Positions 25,327-33,100 of a stretch of 40,023 nt of DNA are shown here, in pieces. Under the pieces are notes generated by a model. That model had not been told where the DNA came from, ran no database searches, and was given only the letters and a program-made list of their open reading frames with translations. The DNA comes from Deinococcota bacterium (lineage in GTDB: Bacteria; Deinococcota; Deinococci; Deinococcales; Trueperaceae). Position 1 is the stretch's first letter; every line of letters starts with the position of its first letter. The stretch covers positions 1 through 40,023 of the forward strand of contig CAUJFI010000172.1 of assembly GCA_963170125.1 (NCBI GenBank). Direction: 5' to 3'. A program made the position numbers and the translations under genes.

Positions 25327-26156
25327 TGGGCGGCCCCCGGCATGACGAGCCCGGCGCTAGACGAACCGGCGTCATGTCGCGGATGACCGTCGCGCGGCTC
25401 GCCACGAGCCTCTGTGCGCTGGTCGCGCTATGGCTCGGTGCCGTGACGGTCGCACAGGACGGCAGCGCAGACGCGCAGCGCGCCATCGCCATCGCGGCCG
25501 GCCAGCCGATGTTCGCCACCGGCCTGGCCGAGCACGCCGGCTGGACGGCGAGCGCGTACGGCTCCCAGGACCGCTACGGGCTCTGGCGTGTCGACTTCTT
25601 CGCGGCGGACGGTTCTCCGCTCGGCTGGGCGCAGGTCAGGCTCGCCGACGAGCGCGTGTTCGCCTGGGATTCGAGTTTCGGTATCGCCGACGAGTCCTAC
25701 GAAGCGCTCCAGGAAGTGCTACTCGGCTTCCTGCGCAACGACAGCGAGTTCAGCGCTTTCGCGGGCGATGTGGACGACAACGACTGGACCTGGGTCGGCT
25801 ACGACGACTCTCGTGACACGTGGACCGTGTACGTGGAGCGGGGCCCTGAGTCACTCGTCGTCACCCTGCGCTCGGCCAACGAGTGGGCACGCTCGCTCGA
25901 GGACCTGCGCGTCGTCGAGATCGAGGTCCCGGCGCTCGTCTCGGTGGACGAATGGCGGTCCATGCGGGGCTCGGCCGCCGCGGCCCTCGCCTTCACGGAC
26001 GCGCGCGTGGCGGCGGCCGTGCGCGGGCTCGACGGCTGGGTCTCCGAGGCGGAGCAGATCGGGGAGTCCGTCTGGCTCGTGCGCTTCCGTTGGGAAGGGC
26101 AGACCCTGGCCGAAGCCGAGGTGGACCTGGCGCTGGCGTCCGTAGCGCTCAGGTAG
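25326..26156 (+). CDS. Hypothetical secreted protein
   Basis: A 276-residue protein I do not recognise. The ATG overlaps the DUF1501 stop (TGATG), so it belongs to that operon. A second in-frame ATG at 25374 would place a normal signal peptide at the N-terminus: M-S-R-M-T-V-A-R-L-A, hydrophobic L-C-A-L-V-A-L-W-L-G-A-V, cleavage near V-A-Q-D. Either start gives an exported protein. The mature part is acidic, with a W-R-V-D-F-F-A-A-D-G-S-P-L-G-W-A-Q-V unit near residue 90 and a similar V-W-L-V-R-F-R-W-E-G-Q-T-L-A-E-A-E-V unit near the C-terminus. These could be two PepSY-like or repeated beta-hairpin units, but I cannot assign a family. Context suggests an envelope role with DUF1800/DUF1501. 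Confidence 0.7.
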   Translation: MGGPRHDEPGARRTGVMSRMTVARLATSLCALVALWLGAVTVAQDGSADAQRAIAIAAGQPMFATGLAEHAGWTASAYGSQDRYGLWRVDFFAADGSPLGWAQVRLADERVFAWDSSFGIADESYEALQEVLLGFLRNDSEFSAFAGDVDDNDWTWVGYDDSRDTWTVYVERGPESLVVTLRSANEWARSLEDLRVVEIEVPALVSVDEWRSMRGSAAAALAFTDARVAAAVRGLDGWVSEAEQIGESVWLVRFRWEGQTLAEAEVDLALASVALR

Positions 26157-26232
26157 CCCCGCGCTGTCGGCTCGCGGAGTCGCGGCGTCGGCAGGTGACC
26201 GGCCGTGGACGCCGACGCGCCGCGCAGGACAC

Positions 26233-26260
26233 GTGACCATCAAACCCCTAGGGGTATGCT
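26233..26260 (+). promoter_or_regulatory. Leaderless promoter with CsoR-type palindrome
   Basis: GTGACC (26233-26238), a 16-bp spacer and TATGCT (26255-26260) form a promoter; ATG 26267 lies 6 nt after the -10. The perfect 12-bp palindrome ACCCCTAGGGGT (26244-26255) fills the spacer and touches the -10 box. G-tract inverted repeats of this kind are typical CsoR-family operators, and a CsoR-family gene is second in the operon, so autorepression is likely. Confidence 0.7.
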
Positions 26261-26266
26261 GCGCCC

Positions 26267-26659
26267 ATGGCTTCCAGAGAGATCACCGCCACCAACTTCA
26301 ACGAGACCATCGCTGGCAACGACATCGTCTTCCTCGACTTCTGGGCGTCGTGGTGCGGCCCGTGCCGCGCGTTCGCGCCCGTGTTCGAGAAGGCTTCCGA
26401 GACCCATCAGGACGTGGTGTTCGGCAAGGTCGACACCGAGGCACAGCAGGAGCTCGCCGCCGCCTTCCGCATCATGTCCATCCCGACCCTGATGGCCTTC
26501 AGGGAGAACGTGCTCGTGTTCGCCCAGCCGGGAGCGCTGAACGGCGCGCAGCTCGAGCAGGTCATCACGGCCGTGCGCGGCCTGAACATGGCGGAAGTCC
26601 ACGCGGAAGTGGCCGCCCAGGCCGAGAAGTCGGAGGCCGCCGCAGGGGCGAGCGCGTGA
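26267..26659 (+). CDS. Thioredoxin
   Basis: A 130-residue thioredoxin with the W-C-G-P-C active site (Cys30 and Cys33), the preceding D-F-W-A-S strand and helix start, and the cis-proline loop S-I-P-T-L near residue 73. It is longer than the usual 105-110 residues because of a C-terminal Ala/Glu-rich tail of about 20 residues after G-L-N-M-A-E-V. It should reduce protein disulfides or persulfides in the cytoplasm. It is the first gene of a two-gene operon with a CsoR-family repressor (GTGA overlap), behind a promoter carrying a CsoR-like operator. The mRNA is predicted to be leaderless, so its expression is probably induced by whatever the repressor senses. Confidence 0.93.
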   Translation: MASREITATNFNETIAGNDIVFLDFWASWCGPCRAFAPVFEKASETHQDVVFGKVDTEAQQELAAAFRIMSIPTLMAFRENVLVFAQPGALNGAQLEQVITAVRGLNMAEVHAEVAAQAEKSEAAAGASA

Positions 26660-26931
26660 GCGCGAGGGACCCCGAGGCGCGGCTCAGGATCGTCCACCGG
26701 CTCCGACGCGCGCAGGGGCAGTTGGCCGCCGTCATAGCGGCGGTGGACGAGGGCAAGCCGTGCCGCGACGTCGTAACCCAGCTCGCCGCCGTGTCCAAGG
26801 CGCTCGACCGCGCCGGGGTCGTGTTGATCAGCAATGCCATGCAGGAGTGTCTGGCTGGGCCGGAGGCTCCGGACCAGGGTGACAAGCTCACGCTCGACGA
26901 GTTCGAGAAGCTGTTCTTGATGTTGGCTTGA
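26656..26931 (+). CDS. CsoR/FrmR-family repressor lacking the copper-site His (CstR-like)
   Basis: A 91-residue all-helical repressor of the CsoR/FrmR/RcnR (DUF156) family. Helix 1 has R-L-R-R-A-Q-G-Q-L, and the sensor residues are Cys36 (G-K-P-C) and Cys65 (Q-E-C). M. tuberculosis CsoR binds copper through Cys36, His61 and Cys65; here position 61 is Ala and no His lies nearby. Two cysteines without the His is the pattern of CstR-type members, which sense persulfides by linking the two Cys across subunits. GTG 26656 overlaps the thioredoxin stop. It most likely represses its own operon through the palindrome at 26244-26255. Sulfide/persulfide sensing is inferred, supported by the thioredoxin partner; another metal is possible. 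Confidence 0.85.
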   Translation: MSARDPEARLRIVHRLRRAQGQLAAVIAAVDEGKPCRDVVTQLAAVSKALDRAGVVLISNAMQECLAGPEAPDQGDKLTLDEFEKLFLMLA

Positions 26932-26995
26932 CGTAGCGGCGGCGGATCGCCCGCTTCCGGTTCACCGCGGCCCCTGGCCGGCGACGACCCGGTGC

Positions 26996-27001
26996 TACGC
27001 T
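26996..27001 (+). promoter_or_regulatory. -10 box TACGCT of a leaderless promoter
   Basis: TACGCT ends 6 nt before ATG 27008, with no Shine-Dalgarno between. The hexamer and spacing are the same as before the epimerase gene at 8943. Confidence 0.5.
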
Positions 27002-27007
27002 CCCAGC

Positions 27008-27409
27008 ATGAGCGACGTCGCCGTTGCCACGGCCAACGAACTGCATAGCAACGTCACCGACGAGAACATAGCCATCCTCGTCGAGCGCTTCTACGCCGCG
27101 GTGCAGAAGCATCCGACCCTCGGACCCGTCTTCAACCCGCGTCTGGAAGGGCGCTGGGACCGGCACATGTCCCAGATGAAGGACTTCTGGTCGAGCGTGC
27201 TGCTCAGGAGCGGACGCTACAGCGGTTACCCGCTAGGCGCGCACATCGGCGTTCCCGGCATGGCGCCCGAGCGTTTCGACGATTGGCTGGTGCTGTTCCG
27301 GCAGACGCTCGACGGGCTCTACGAGCCGCCCTACGCCGACGCCATCTACGCCATGGCGCAGCAGTTCGCGCAACGGTTCTCGGGGGCGCTCTTCGGGCAG
27401 GAGCGGTAG
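27008..27409 (+). CDS. Truncated hemoglobin, group III type
   Basis: A 133-residue globin of the 2-on-2 group III kind. It shows V-E-R-F-Y-A-A-V-Q-K-H-P-T-L-G-P-V-F, then W-D-R-H-M-S-Q-M-K-D-F-W-S-S-V-L-L, G-R-Y-S-G-Y-P, and the likely proximal heme His79 in G-A-H-I-G-V, followed by F-D-D-W-L-V-L-F. These are characteristic blocks of group III members such as Campylobacter Ctb. It should bind heme and O2 or NO, with a probable role in NO or oxidative stress or in oxygen handling; the physiological partner is unknown. It has its own leaderless promoter and lies 76 bp after the CsoR-like gene, so it is probably not in that operon. Confidence 0.88.
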   Translation: MSDVAVATANELHSNVTDENIAILVERFYAAVQKHPTLGPVFNPRLEGRWDRHMSQMKDFWSSVLLRSGRYSGYPLGAHIGVPGMAPERFDDWLVLFRQTLDGLYEPPYADAIYAMAQQFAQRFSGALFGQER

Positions 27410-27450
27410 CGCGTGGAGTCAAGCCATCTCCGGCTCCCCTCGATCGTAGT

Positions 27451-27490
27451 TGCCTGCAATCGTACTTGTATGCAAGTATGGTTGCAGGCA
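27451..27490. promoter_or_regulatory. 40-bp palindrome over promoter and start of the DUF234 ATPase gene
   Basis: TGCCTGCAA (27451-27459) mirrors TTGCAGGCA (27482-27490), and TACTTG (27463-27468) mirrors CAAGTA (27473-27478), all on one centre at 27470.5; 17 of 20 pairs match. A TATGGT -10 box (27477-27482) lies in the right half, 7 nt before ATG 27490, whose A is the last base of the palindrome. A dimeric repressor bound here would block transcription of the ATPase gene. Confidence 0.7.
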
Positions 27491-28959
27491 TGGTCGGACG
27501 CTACCTAGACCCAGAAGCGCTGGTAGACCGCGAGTTGGAAGCCGCGGAACTGCGAGCGTTGCTGAGCGCTGGCGCGCCGAAATTGGCTCTGCTCACGGGG
27601 CGCAGGCGCGTTGGGAAGACCTGGTTACTGACCCACATCTGGCCACCGAACCAGTGCTTCTTGTTCACCGCGTCACGAACTTCCCCCGAGCTCAACCGCC
27701 GGCAGTTGCTCGCGGACCTGGAGCGCTTCACGGGTCAGGACCTCCCCGCCGAGGACTTCCCCACTTGGCGGACCGTGTTCAATCTGCTGCTGGACCTGAA
27801 GACGAGCGAGCCGCTCGCGGTCGTGCTGGACGAGTTCCAGTACCTCGCCGAAGATGACACCGGGCTCGCTAGGGTGGCCTCCGAGCTGAACGCCGCCTGG
27901 GAGCGACCGCGACCGCCGAAACCGTTCCTGATGGTCCTTGCAGGATCGGCCGTCGGGACGATGCGTGGCCTAGCAGCGGGAGGCGCACCGCTCTATGGGC
28001 GCTTCAACTGGCAGCACCAACTAGCCCCACTCGATTACTGGTATGCAGGCGAGCTAGCCCCATATGAAGCCCTGCGCGACCGAGCGACCGTGTACGGCGT
28101 GTTCGGCGGCACGCCGCGCTACCTCTCCACCCTAGCGACCTCCGAGCCGCTGGAGAGCAACATCATCAGGCAGCTGCTATCCCCGCGAGGTGAGGTCCGG
28201 CTGTTGGTCGAAACGGCGTTGGATCAGGAAGAGGGCCTGAGGGACGTATCTACTTACAACGCCATCCTGCGCGCCGTAGCCCGCGGCGCCACCTTGCGCA
28301 ACGAGATCGCGCAGCAAGCCGGGTTGACGAACGACACGGGGCTACGCGACAAGCTCGACAGGCTGGTGGGGCTCGGCTACTTGAGGTCCAGCAGGAACAT
28401 CGGAGCCAAGGTCAACAGCCCTGTCCGTTACGGCGTCAACGACCCTGCCCTGCGCTTCTATCAACGCTTCGTGCAACCTAACAGTTCCGCGCTCGAACGC
28501 GAGGATCCGGCGCTCGTCTGGGCGGAAGCCATCCGTAACTCGCTCCCGAGCTACATGGGCTTCGAGTTCGAGTCCATCGTCAGGCAGGCGTACGGTCGCC
28601 TCGGCCTGGCGCACGAGTTGCCCATCGTGAAGGAGTGGGGGACTTGGCAAGGGATGGACCGCGCTGGTCGCGGGCTCGAGATCGATGTCGTCGCCCCCCT
28701 CCTAAGCTCTGGAACGCTGACCGGCAGCATCAAGTGGAACGAGACGCCGATCGGCGCCGACGTCCATTACGCCCATCTGGACATGCTTACGCGAGCGGCG
28801 CACGCCGGTCAGGCGTGGGCCCACTCGGCGCTGGAGGAAGGCTCCCCGCTGCTGTACGCGGCGGCAGGCGGGTTCGATCCAAGCTTCGCCAAGTATGCCA
28901 AGGGCAGTGGCAAGCGCGTCATCCTCTGGACCCTCGAAGACCTCTACGCACCCGCTTGA
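27490..28959 (+). CDS. Archaeal-type ATPase with C-terminal DUF234 domain
   Basis: A 489-residue P-loop ATPase of the archaeal ATPase/DUF234 group. Walker A is G-R-R-R-V-G-K-T at residues 37-44 and Walker B is V-V-L-D-E-F-Q-Y. A winged-helix part follows (E-I-A-Q-Q-A-G-L-T-N-D-T), then the R-F-Y-Q-R-F-V segment that opens the DUF234 region. DUF234 is related to PD-(D/E)xK nucleases. Here the core reads E-I-D-V-V (Asp399) and then S-I-K-W (Lys415), with Ser where an acidic residue is expected, so nuclease activity is doubtful. The genes are common in archaea and scattered in bacteria, often as isolated, transferred units; function unknown. ATG 27490 is preferred for its 7-nt spacing from the -10 box; ATG 27478 is the alternative. 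Confidence 0.85.
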   Translation: MVGRYLDPEALVDRELEAAELRALLSAGAPKLALLTGRRRVGKTWLLTHIWPPNQCFLFTASRTSPELNRRQLLADLERFTGQDLPAEDFPTWRTVFNLLLDLKTSEPLAVVLDEFQYLAEDDTGLARVASELNAAWERPRPPKPFLMVLAGSAVGTMRGLAAGGAPLYGRFNWQHQLAPLDYWYAGELAPYEALRDRATVYGVFGGTPRYLSTLATSEPLESNIIRQLLSPRGEVRLLVETALDQEEGLRDVSTYNAILRAVARGATLRNEIAQQAGLTNDTGLRDKLDRLVGLGYLRSSRNIGAKVNSPVRYGVNDPALRFYQRFVQPNSSALEREDPALVWAEAIRNSLPSYMGFEFESIVRQAYGRLGLAHELPIVKEWGTWQGMDRAGRGLEIDVVAPLLSSGTLTGSIKWNETPIGADVHYAHLDMLTRAAHAGQAWAHSALEEGSPLLYAAAGGFDPSFAKYAKGSGKRVILWTLEDLYAPA

Positions 28960-29018
28960 CCCGGGGAGCGTAGCTGTCGACCCTCCGTTACCGCAGCGAT
29001 CGTCAAGCGAGTATGCAC

Positions 29019-30047
29019 CTAGGCAACCGCCTCCCTGCTCCCCCGCCGCAGCCCCCGCCTGCGACCGGAAGCCACGAGCACCGACCCCACGAGCACGATG
29101 GCGGCGGCGATGCCCCACACCCAAGGCCACGCGAGCACCCCGAGGACGAGCGGCAGCAGGCGGTCACCGTTGACGTAGAGCGTCTTGGCGGCGAACACCA
29201 TGAGCGGCTGCCTGGCCAGAAGCGCCTTGCCGCCGCGTTCCAACGCGAGTTGGATGCCGGCCGGACCCCTCAGCGCCGCCTGAGCGTAGAGCCCATCGTC
29301 CGCCAGGCGCGCGACGCCTTTCCCGCCCCACTTGAGCCCGAGGAGCGGGTTCGGGGCGGCCTCGACGAAGCGGGCGATCGCGGCGAGGTCGTCGGCATCG
29401 TCCGCGTACGCCAGGGCCTTGGTGGCCCGGCCGATGGGGAGCTTCCGCCCGATGCGGCCGGCGTCGCCGAGCATGCCGGCGAGCGGCTTCCACGCCCGCT
29501 CGCCCGCCAGCTTCACCACGCTCCTGGCGAGGGGCTCGCCGATGGAGCCGGCCCGCCGCGCCGACTTGAACAGCGAGGCGCCCGCTCCGATCTGCGGCGT
29601 GAAGGTGAGCGCCACGCCGGCGGCGGACAAGGCCACGAGCACCGGGTCGGTCTGCCCGCCCTGGATCCACGTGACGCCCTGCCTGATCAGGTCGCGGACG
29701 TCGCCCAGGACGACGAGGTCGCTGGCCATGGCGCAACCGATGCCGTAGCCGTCCTCGCCGCGCCCCGTCCAGATGCCTTGCGCGCACCGCCCGACCACGG
29801 CGCCGAACCGGTTCCACTCCGCCCGCGCCGCCACCGCCTCCTGGTCGCAACCGCCGGCCTCCGCCAGCTCCAGCGCGTCCTGAGGACGCCCGTCTTGGAG
29901 GGCGGCACCGGCCTCGGCGCAGTACGGGTACAGGGGGAGCGCCTCGAGGTACGGGCCGCCGCTGACGAGCCAGAGCTTGCCGACCACGAGCGCGGCGGCG
30001 ACTGCCACCAGCACCGCGCCGAACAGTCTCCTGAGGAAGCGCCGCAT
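29019..30047 (-). CDS. Hypothetical membrane-anchored protein
   Basis: A 342-residue protein I do not recognise. It starts with a basic R-R-F-L-R-R-L segment and a hydrophobic helix (about residues 8-28), giving a membrane anchor or signal. The next part has several cysteines (Y-P-Y-C, G-G-C-D, G-R-C-A, I-G-C-A) spaced as if for disulfides outside the membrane. The middle (about residues 165-270) is amphipathic and Ala/Gly/Leu-rich. Two hydrophobic stretches near the end (about 293-325) form a C-terminal membrane hairpin, followed by a basic tail. The coding frame is supported by codon bias and a leaderless -10 box. It diverges from the GH65 fusion gene, 97 bp apart; no functional link is evident. 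Confidence 0.72.
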   Translation of the reverse strand: MRRFLRRLFGAVLVAVAAALVVGKLWLVSGGPYLEALPLYPYCAEAGAALQDGRPQDALELAEAGGCDQEAVAARAEWNRFGAVVGRCAQGIWTGRGEDGYGIGCAMASDLVVLGDVRDLIRQGVTWIQGGQTDPVLVALSAAGVALTFTPQIGAGASLFKSARRAGSIGEPLARSVVKLAGERAWKPLAGMLGDAGRIGRKLPIGRATKALAYADDADDLAAIARFVEAAPNPLLGLKWGGKGVARLADDGLYAQAALRGPAGIQLALERGGKALLARQPLMVFAAKTLYVNGDRLLPLVLGVLAWPWVWGIAAAIVLVGSVLVASGRRRGLRRGSREAVA

Positions 30048-30053
30048 CGCTTG

Positions 30054-30059
30054 AGACTA
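30054..30059 (-). promoter_or_regulatory. -10 box TAGTCT of a leaderless promoter
   Basis: On the minus strand TAGTCT ends 6 nt before ATG 30047. It is the same hexamer as at 38312-38307. No Shine-Dalgarno precedes the start. Confidence 0.5.
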
Positions 30060-30131
30060 CTGCTCTTCCGGCCCGGCCTGGTGTGCGCGGGATGGAGCTG
30101 CGCTTGCGGGCCTGGACCCCCGCACCGCGGG

Positions 30132-30137
30132 TATCCT
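30132..30137 (+). promoter_or_regulatory. -10 box TATCCT of a leaderless promoter
   Basis: TATCCT ends 7 nt before GTG 30145 of the GH65 fusion gene, with no Shine-Dalgarno between. It supports the GTG as the true start. Confidence 0.5.
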
Positions 30138-30144
30138 GCGAACC

Positions 30145-33100
30145 GTGACCGACATCCCGGACCTGGGTCTTCACGACGCGGTCCTGTTCGACCTCGACGG
30201 CGTGCTCACGCCGACGGCCGAGGTGCACCGGGCGGCGTGGCGCGAGCTGTTCGCGCCCTACCTCGCGAGCCGCGGTGCGGCGCCATATCAGGAGAGCGAC
30301 TACTTAGAGCACCTTGACGGCCGCCAGCGCTACGACGGCGTCGCGGCGCTCCTCGCCTCCAGGGGGTTGAGCTTGCCGAGGGGAGCGCCGGAGGACCCGC
30401 CCGAGGCCGAGACCGTGTGCGGTCTTGGGAACCGCAAGAACGCGGCGTTCCAGCGGGTGCTCGACGAGGAAGGCGTGGTGCCCTTCCCCGGGGCGGTCGC
30501 GCTCGTCGATGCCTTGATCGCCGCCGGCGTGACGGTGGCCGTGGTGTCCGGATCGCGTAACGCGCGAACGGTGCTCGCGGCGGCCGGGCTCACCGAGCGT
30601 TTCCCGCTCGTGGTGGGCGGGATCGAGGCGGCGGAGCTCTCGCTCGCCTCGAAGCCGGCGCCCGACGCTTTCCTGCACGCCGCCGCCGTCCTCGGCGTCG
30701 AGCCGGCGCACACCGTCGTGATCGAGGACGCCATCTCGGGCGTGGCGGCAGGCCGGGCCGGCGGCTTCGGCCTCGTCGTCGGCGTGGGCGGCGGCGGCGC
30801 GGCGGGCAGCGGGGTAGGCACGGGTGCCTCCGCTGCCGCACTCCGTGAGGCCGGCGCCGACATCGTGGTGGCGGACCTCGCTCCCCTCGCCGAGCGGGTG
30901 ACCGGCGGGGGCGTCGACCGTGAGCGTTGGCCGGCGCACGAGTGGCGCCTCGTCGAGAAGCGGCCGCTCGCCGGAGTCGACGGCGTCGGCGAGACGCTGT
31001 TCGCCCTCGGCAACGGCTACCTCGGTCTGCGCGGCAACTCCGAGGAGGGCGGACCGGCGCACGAACACGGCACCTTCATCAACGGCTTCTTCGAGGCCTG
31101 GGAGATCGAGTATCCGGAGGCGGCGTACGGCTTCGCGACGGCCGGTCAGACGATCGTCAACGTGCCGGACGCCAAGACGATCCGCCTGAGTGCCGATGGC
31201 GAGCGCCTCGATCTTGCTACCGCCGACTTGGAGGAGTACGAGCGCAGCCTCGACCTAAGTTCCGGGACGCTGCGGCGGCGCCTCGTCTGGCGGACCGCCG
31301 CCGGCAGGCGCCTGGAGGTCGCCTCCACCAGGCTCGTGTCGTTCACGCGCCGCAACCTGGCGCTCATCACCTACCGGGTCACGCCGCTGGACGCGCCCGC
31401 GCACGTGGAGCTCGAGTCGCTACTCGTGAACCGGCAGGACGGCGAGGGGGAGTTCGCCGCGCGCCGCCGGGCCGCGGGCCTCGACCCCCGTAGGAGCGAC
31501 GAGCTCGCGGGCCGCGTGCTCGTGCCGACGGCCCAGACGCTCGGAGGGGACCGCGTCGGCCTCGCGTTCGAGACGCGCCGGTCGCGGTTGGGGGTAGCGG
31601 CGTTGGTCGAGCACACGCCGGCGGGCGAGACGACCGTCCACCCTGACCGAAGCGTGACCCGGTTCGCTTTCGACCTACCGGCGGGCGAGAGCGTGACCGT
31701 CGTGAAGAAGGCCGTCTACCTGGACGGCGTGGGGCTCGGCGGCGACGAGCTGCTGTCGGCTGCTGGCCGGCTCATGGACGAGGTGCCGGGAGCGGAGGCC
31801 GTCGCCGCGGAGCAGCGGGCCTGGTGCGCCGAGTTCTGGGCGCGCGCCGACGTCCGGGTGCGTACAGGGCCCTCGGCGGAACGAGGCGACGACGGCCACG
31901 GGACGCGGGCCCCGGATGACGCCGCAGCTGTACCGGCTACCACGACCGAACCGGGCCGCGCGCCGAGCCGGGCCTCCGCCGCGCAGCCGGCACTTCAGCA
32001 GGCCATCCGGTGGAACGTCTTCCAGCTCGCCCAGGCCGCGGCGCGCGCGGACGGGCGGGGCGTGAGCGCGAAGGGCGTGAGCGGCAGCGGCTACTCGGGG
32101 CACTACTTCTGGGACACGGAGGTCTTCGTCCTCCCGTTCCTGGCGTACGCCATGCCCGCGGCCGCGCGCTCGACGCTGGAACTGCGCCACGCGCTGCTCC
32201 CCGCCGCCCGCCGCCGCGCCGCGGTCATGAGCCTGGCCGGCGCCCTCTTCGCCTGGCGCACCATCGACGGGGAGGAAGCTTCCGCCTACTACCCGGCCGG
32301 GACGGCGCAGTACCACATCGACGCCGACGTCGCTTACGCCTTGCTCCATTACGCCAGCGTCACCGGGGACGAGGAGTTCCTGCTTGGGCCGGGCGCGGAG
32401 ATCCTCGTCGAGACGGCCCGCATGTGGCGCTCGCTCGGTTTCTTCTCCGAACGCGACGGACGCTTCCACCTCCACTCCGTGACCGGCCCGGACGAGTACA
32501 GCGCCGTAGTGAACGACAACTTCTACACGAACGCCATGGCGCGGCTCAACCTGGAGCGTGCAGCGGCCGCGGTCGACCGAAGGCCCGGCCTGCTCGGCAC
32601 GACGCCGGCCGAGGTCGGCGAGTGGCGCAGGGCCGCCGCCGCGATGGCCCTGCCGTTCGACGAGCGGCTCGGCGTCAACGCCCAGGACGCCGAGTTCTTG
32701 AGCCGGCAGCGCTGGGACCTCGCGGCCACCCCGCGCGAGAAGCGCCCGCTCCTGCTCCACTACCACCCGTTGGTCATCTACCGGCACCAGGTCCTCAAGC
32801 AGACGGACCTCGTGCTGGCCGAGTTCCTCCTGAGCAGCCGCTTCTCGGCCGAGCAGAAGCGCCGGGACTTCGAGTACTACGACCCGCTGACGACGGGCGA
32901 CTCGACCCTATCGGCCGCCGTGCAGTCGATCATGGCCGCCGAGGTCGGCTACCAGCGGCGCGCCTACCGCCACTTCAGGCGGATGCTATGGACGGACCTG
33001 GCGAACCTGCACGCGAACACGGCGGACGGCGTCCACGTGGCCGCGATGGGCGGGACCTGGTTGGCGCTCGTGTGCGGCTTCGGCGGCCTGCGCGACGACG

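Noticed and set aside
29013..30317. Plus-strand open frame of 434 codons opposite the hypothetical membrane protein
   Set aside because: Arg/Pro/His/Glu-rich shadow composition; it also overlaps the start of the clear GH65 fusion gene in another frame. The minus-strand frame has membrane helices and better codon bias.
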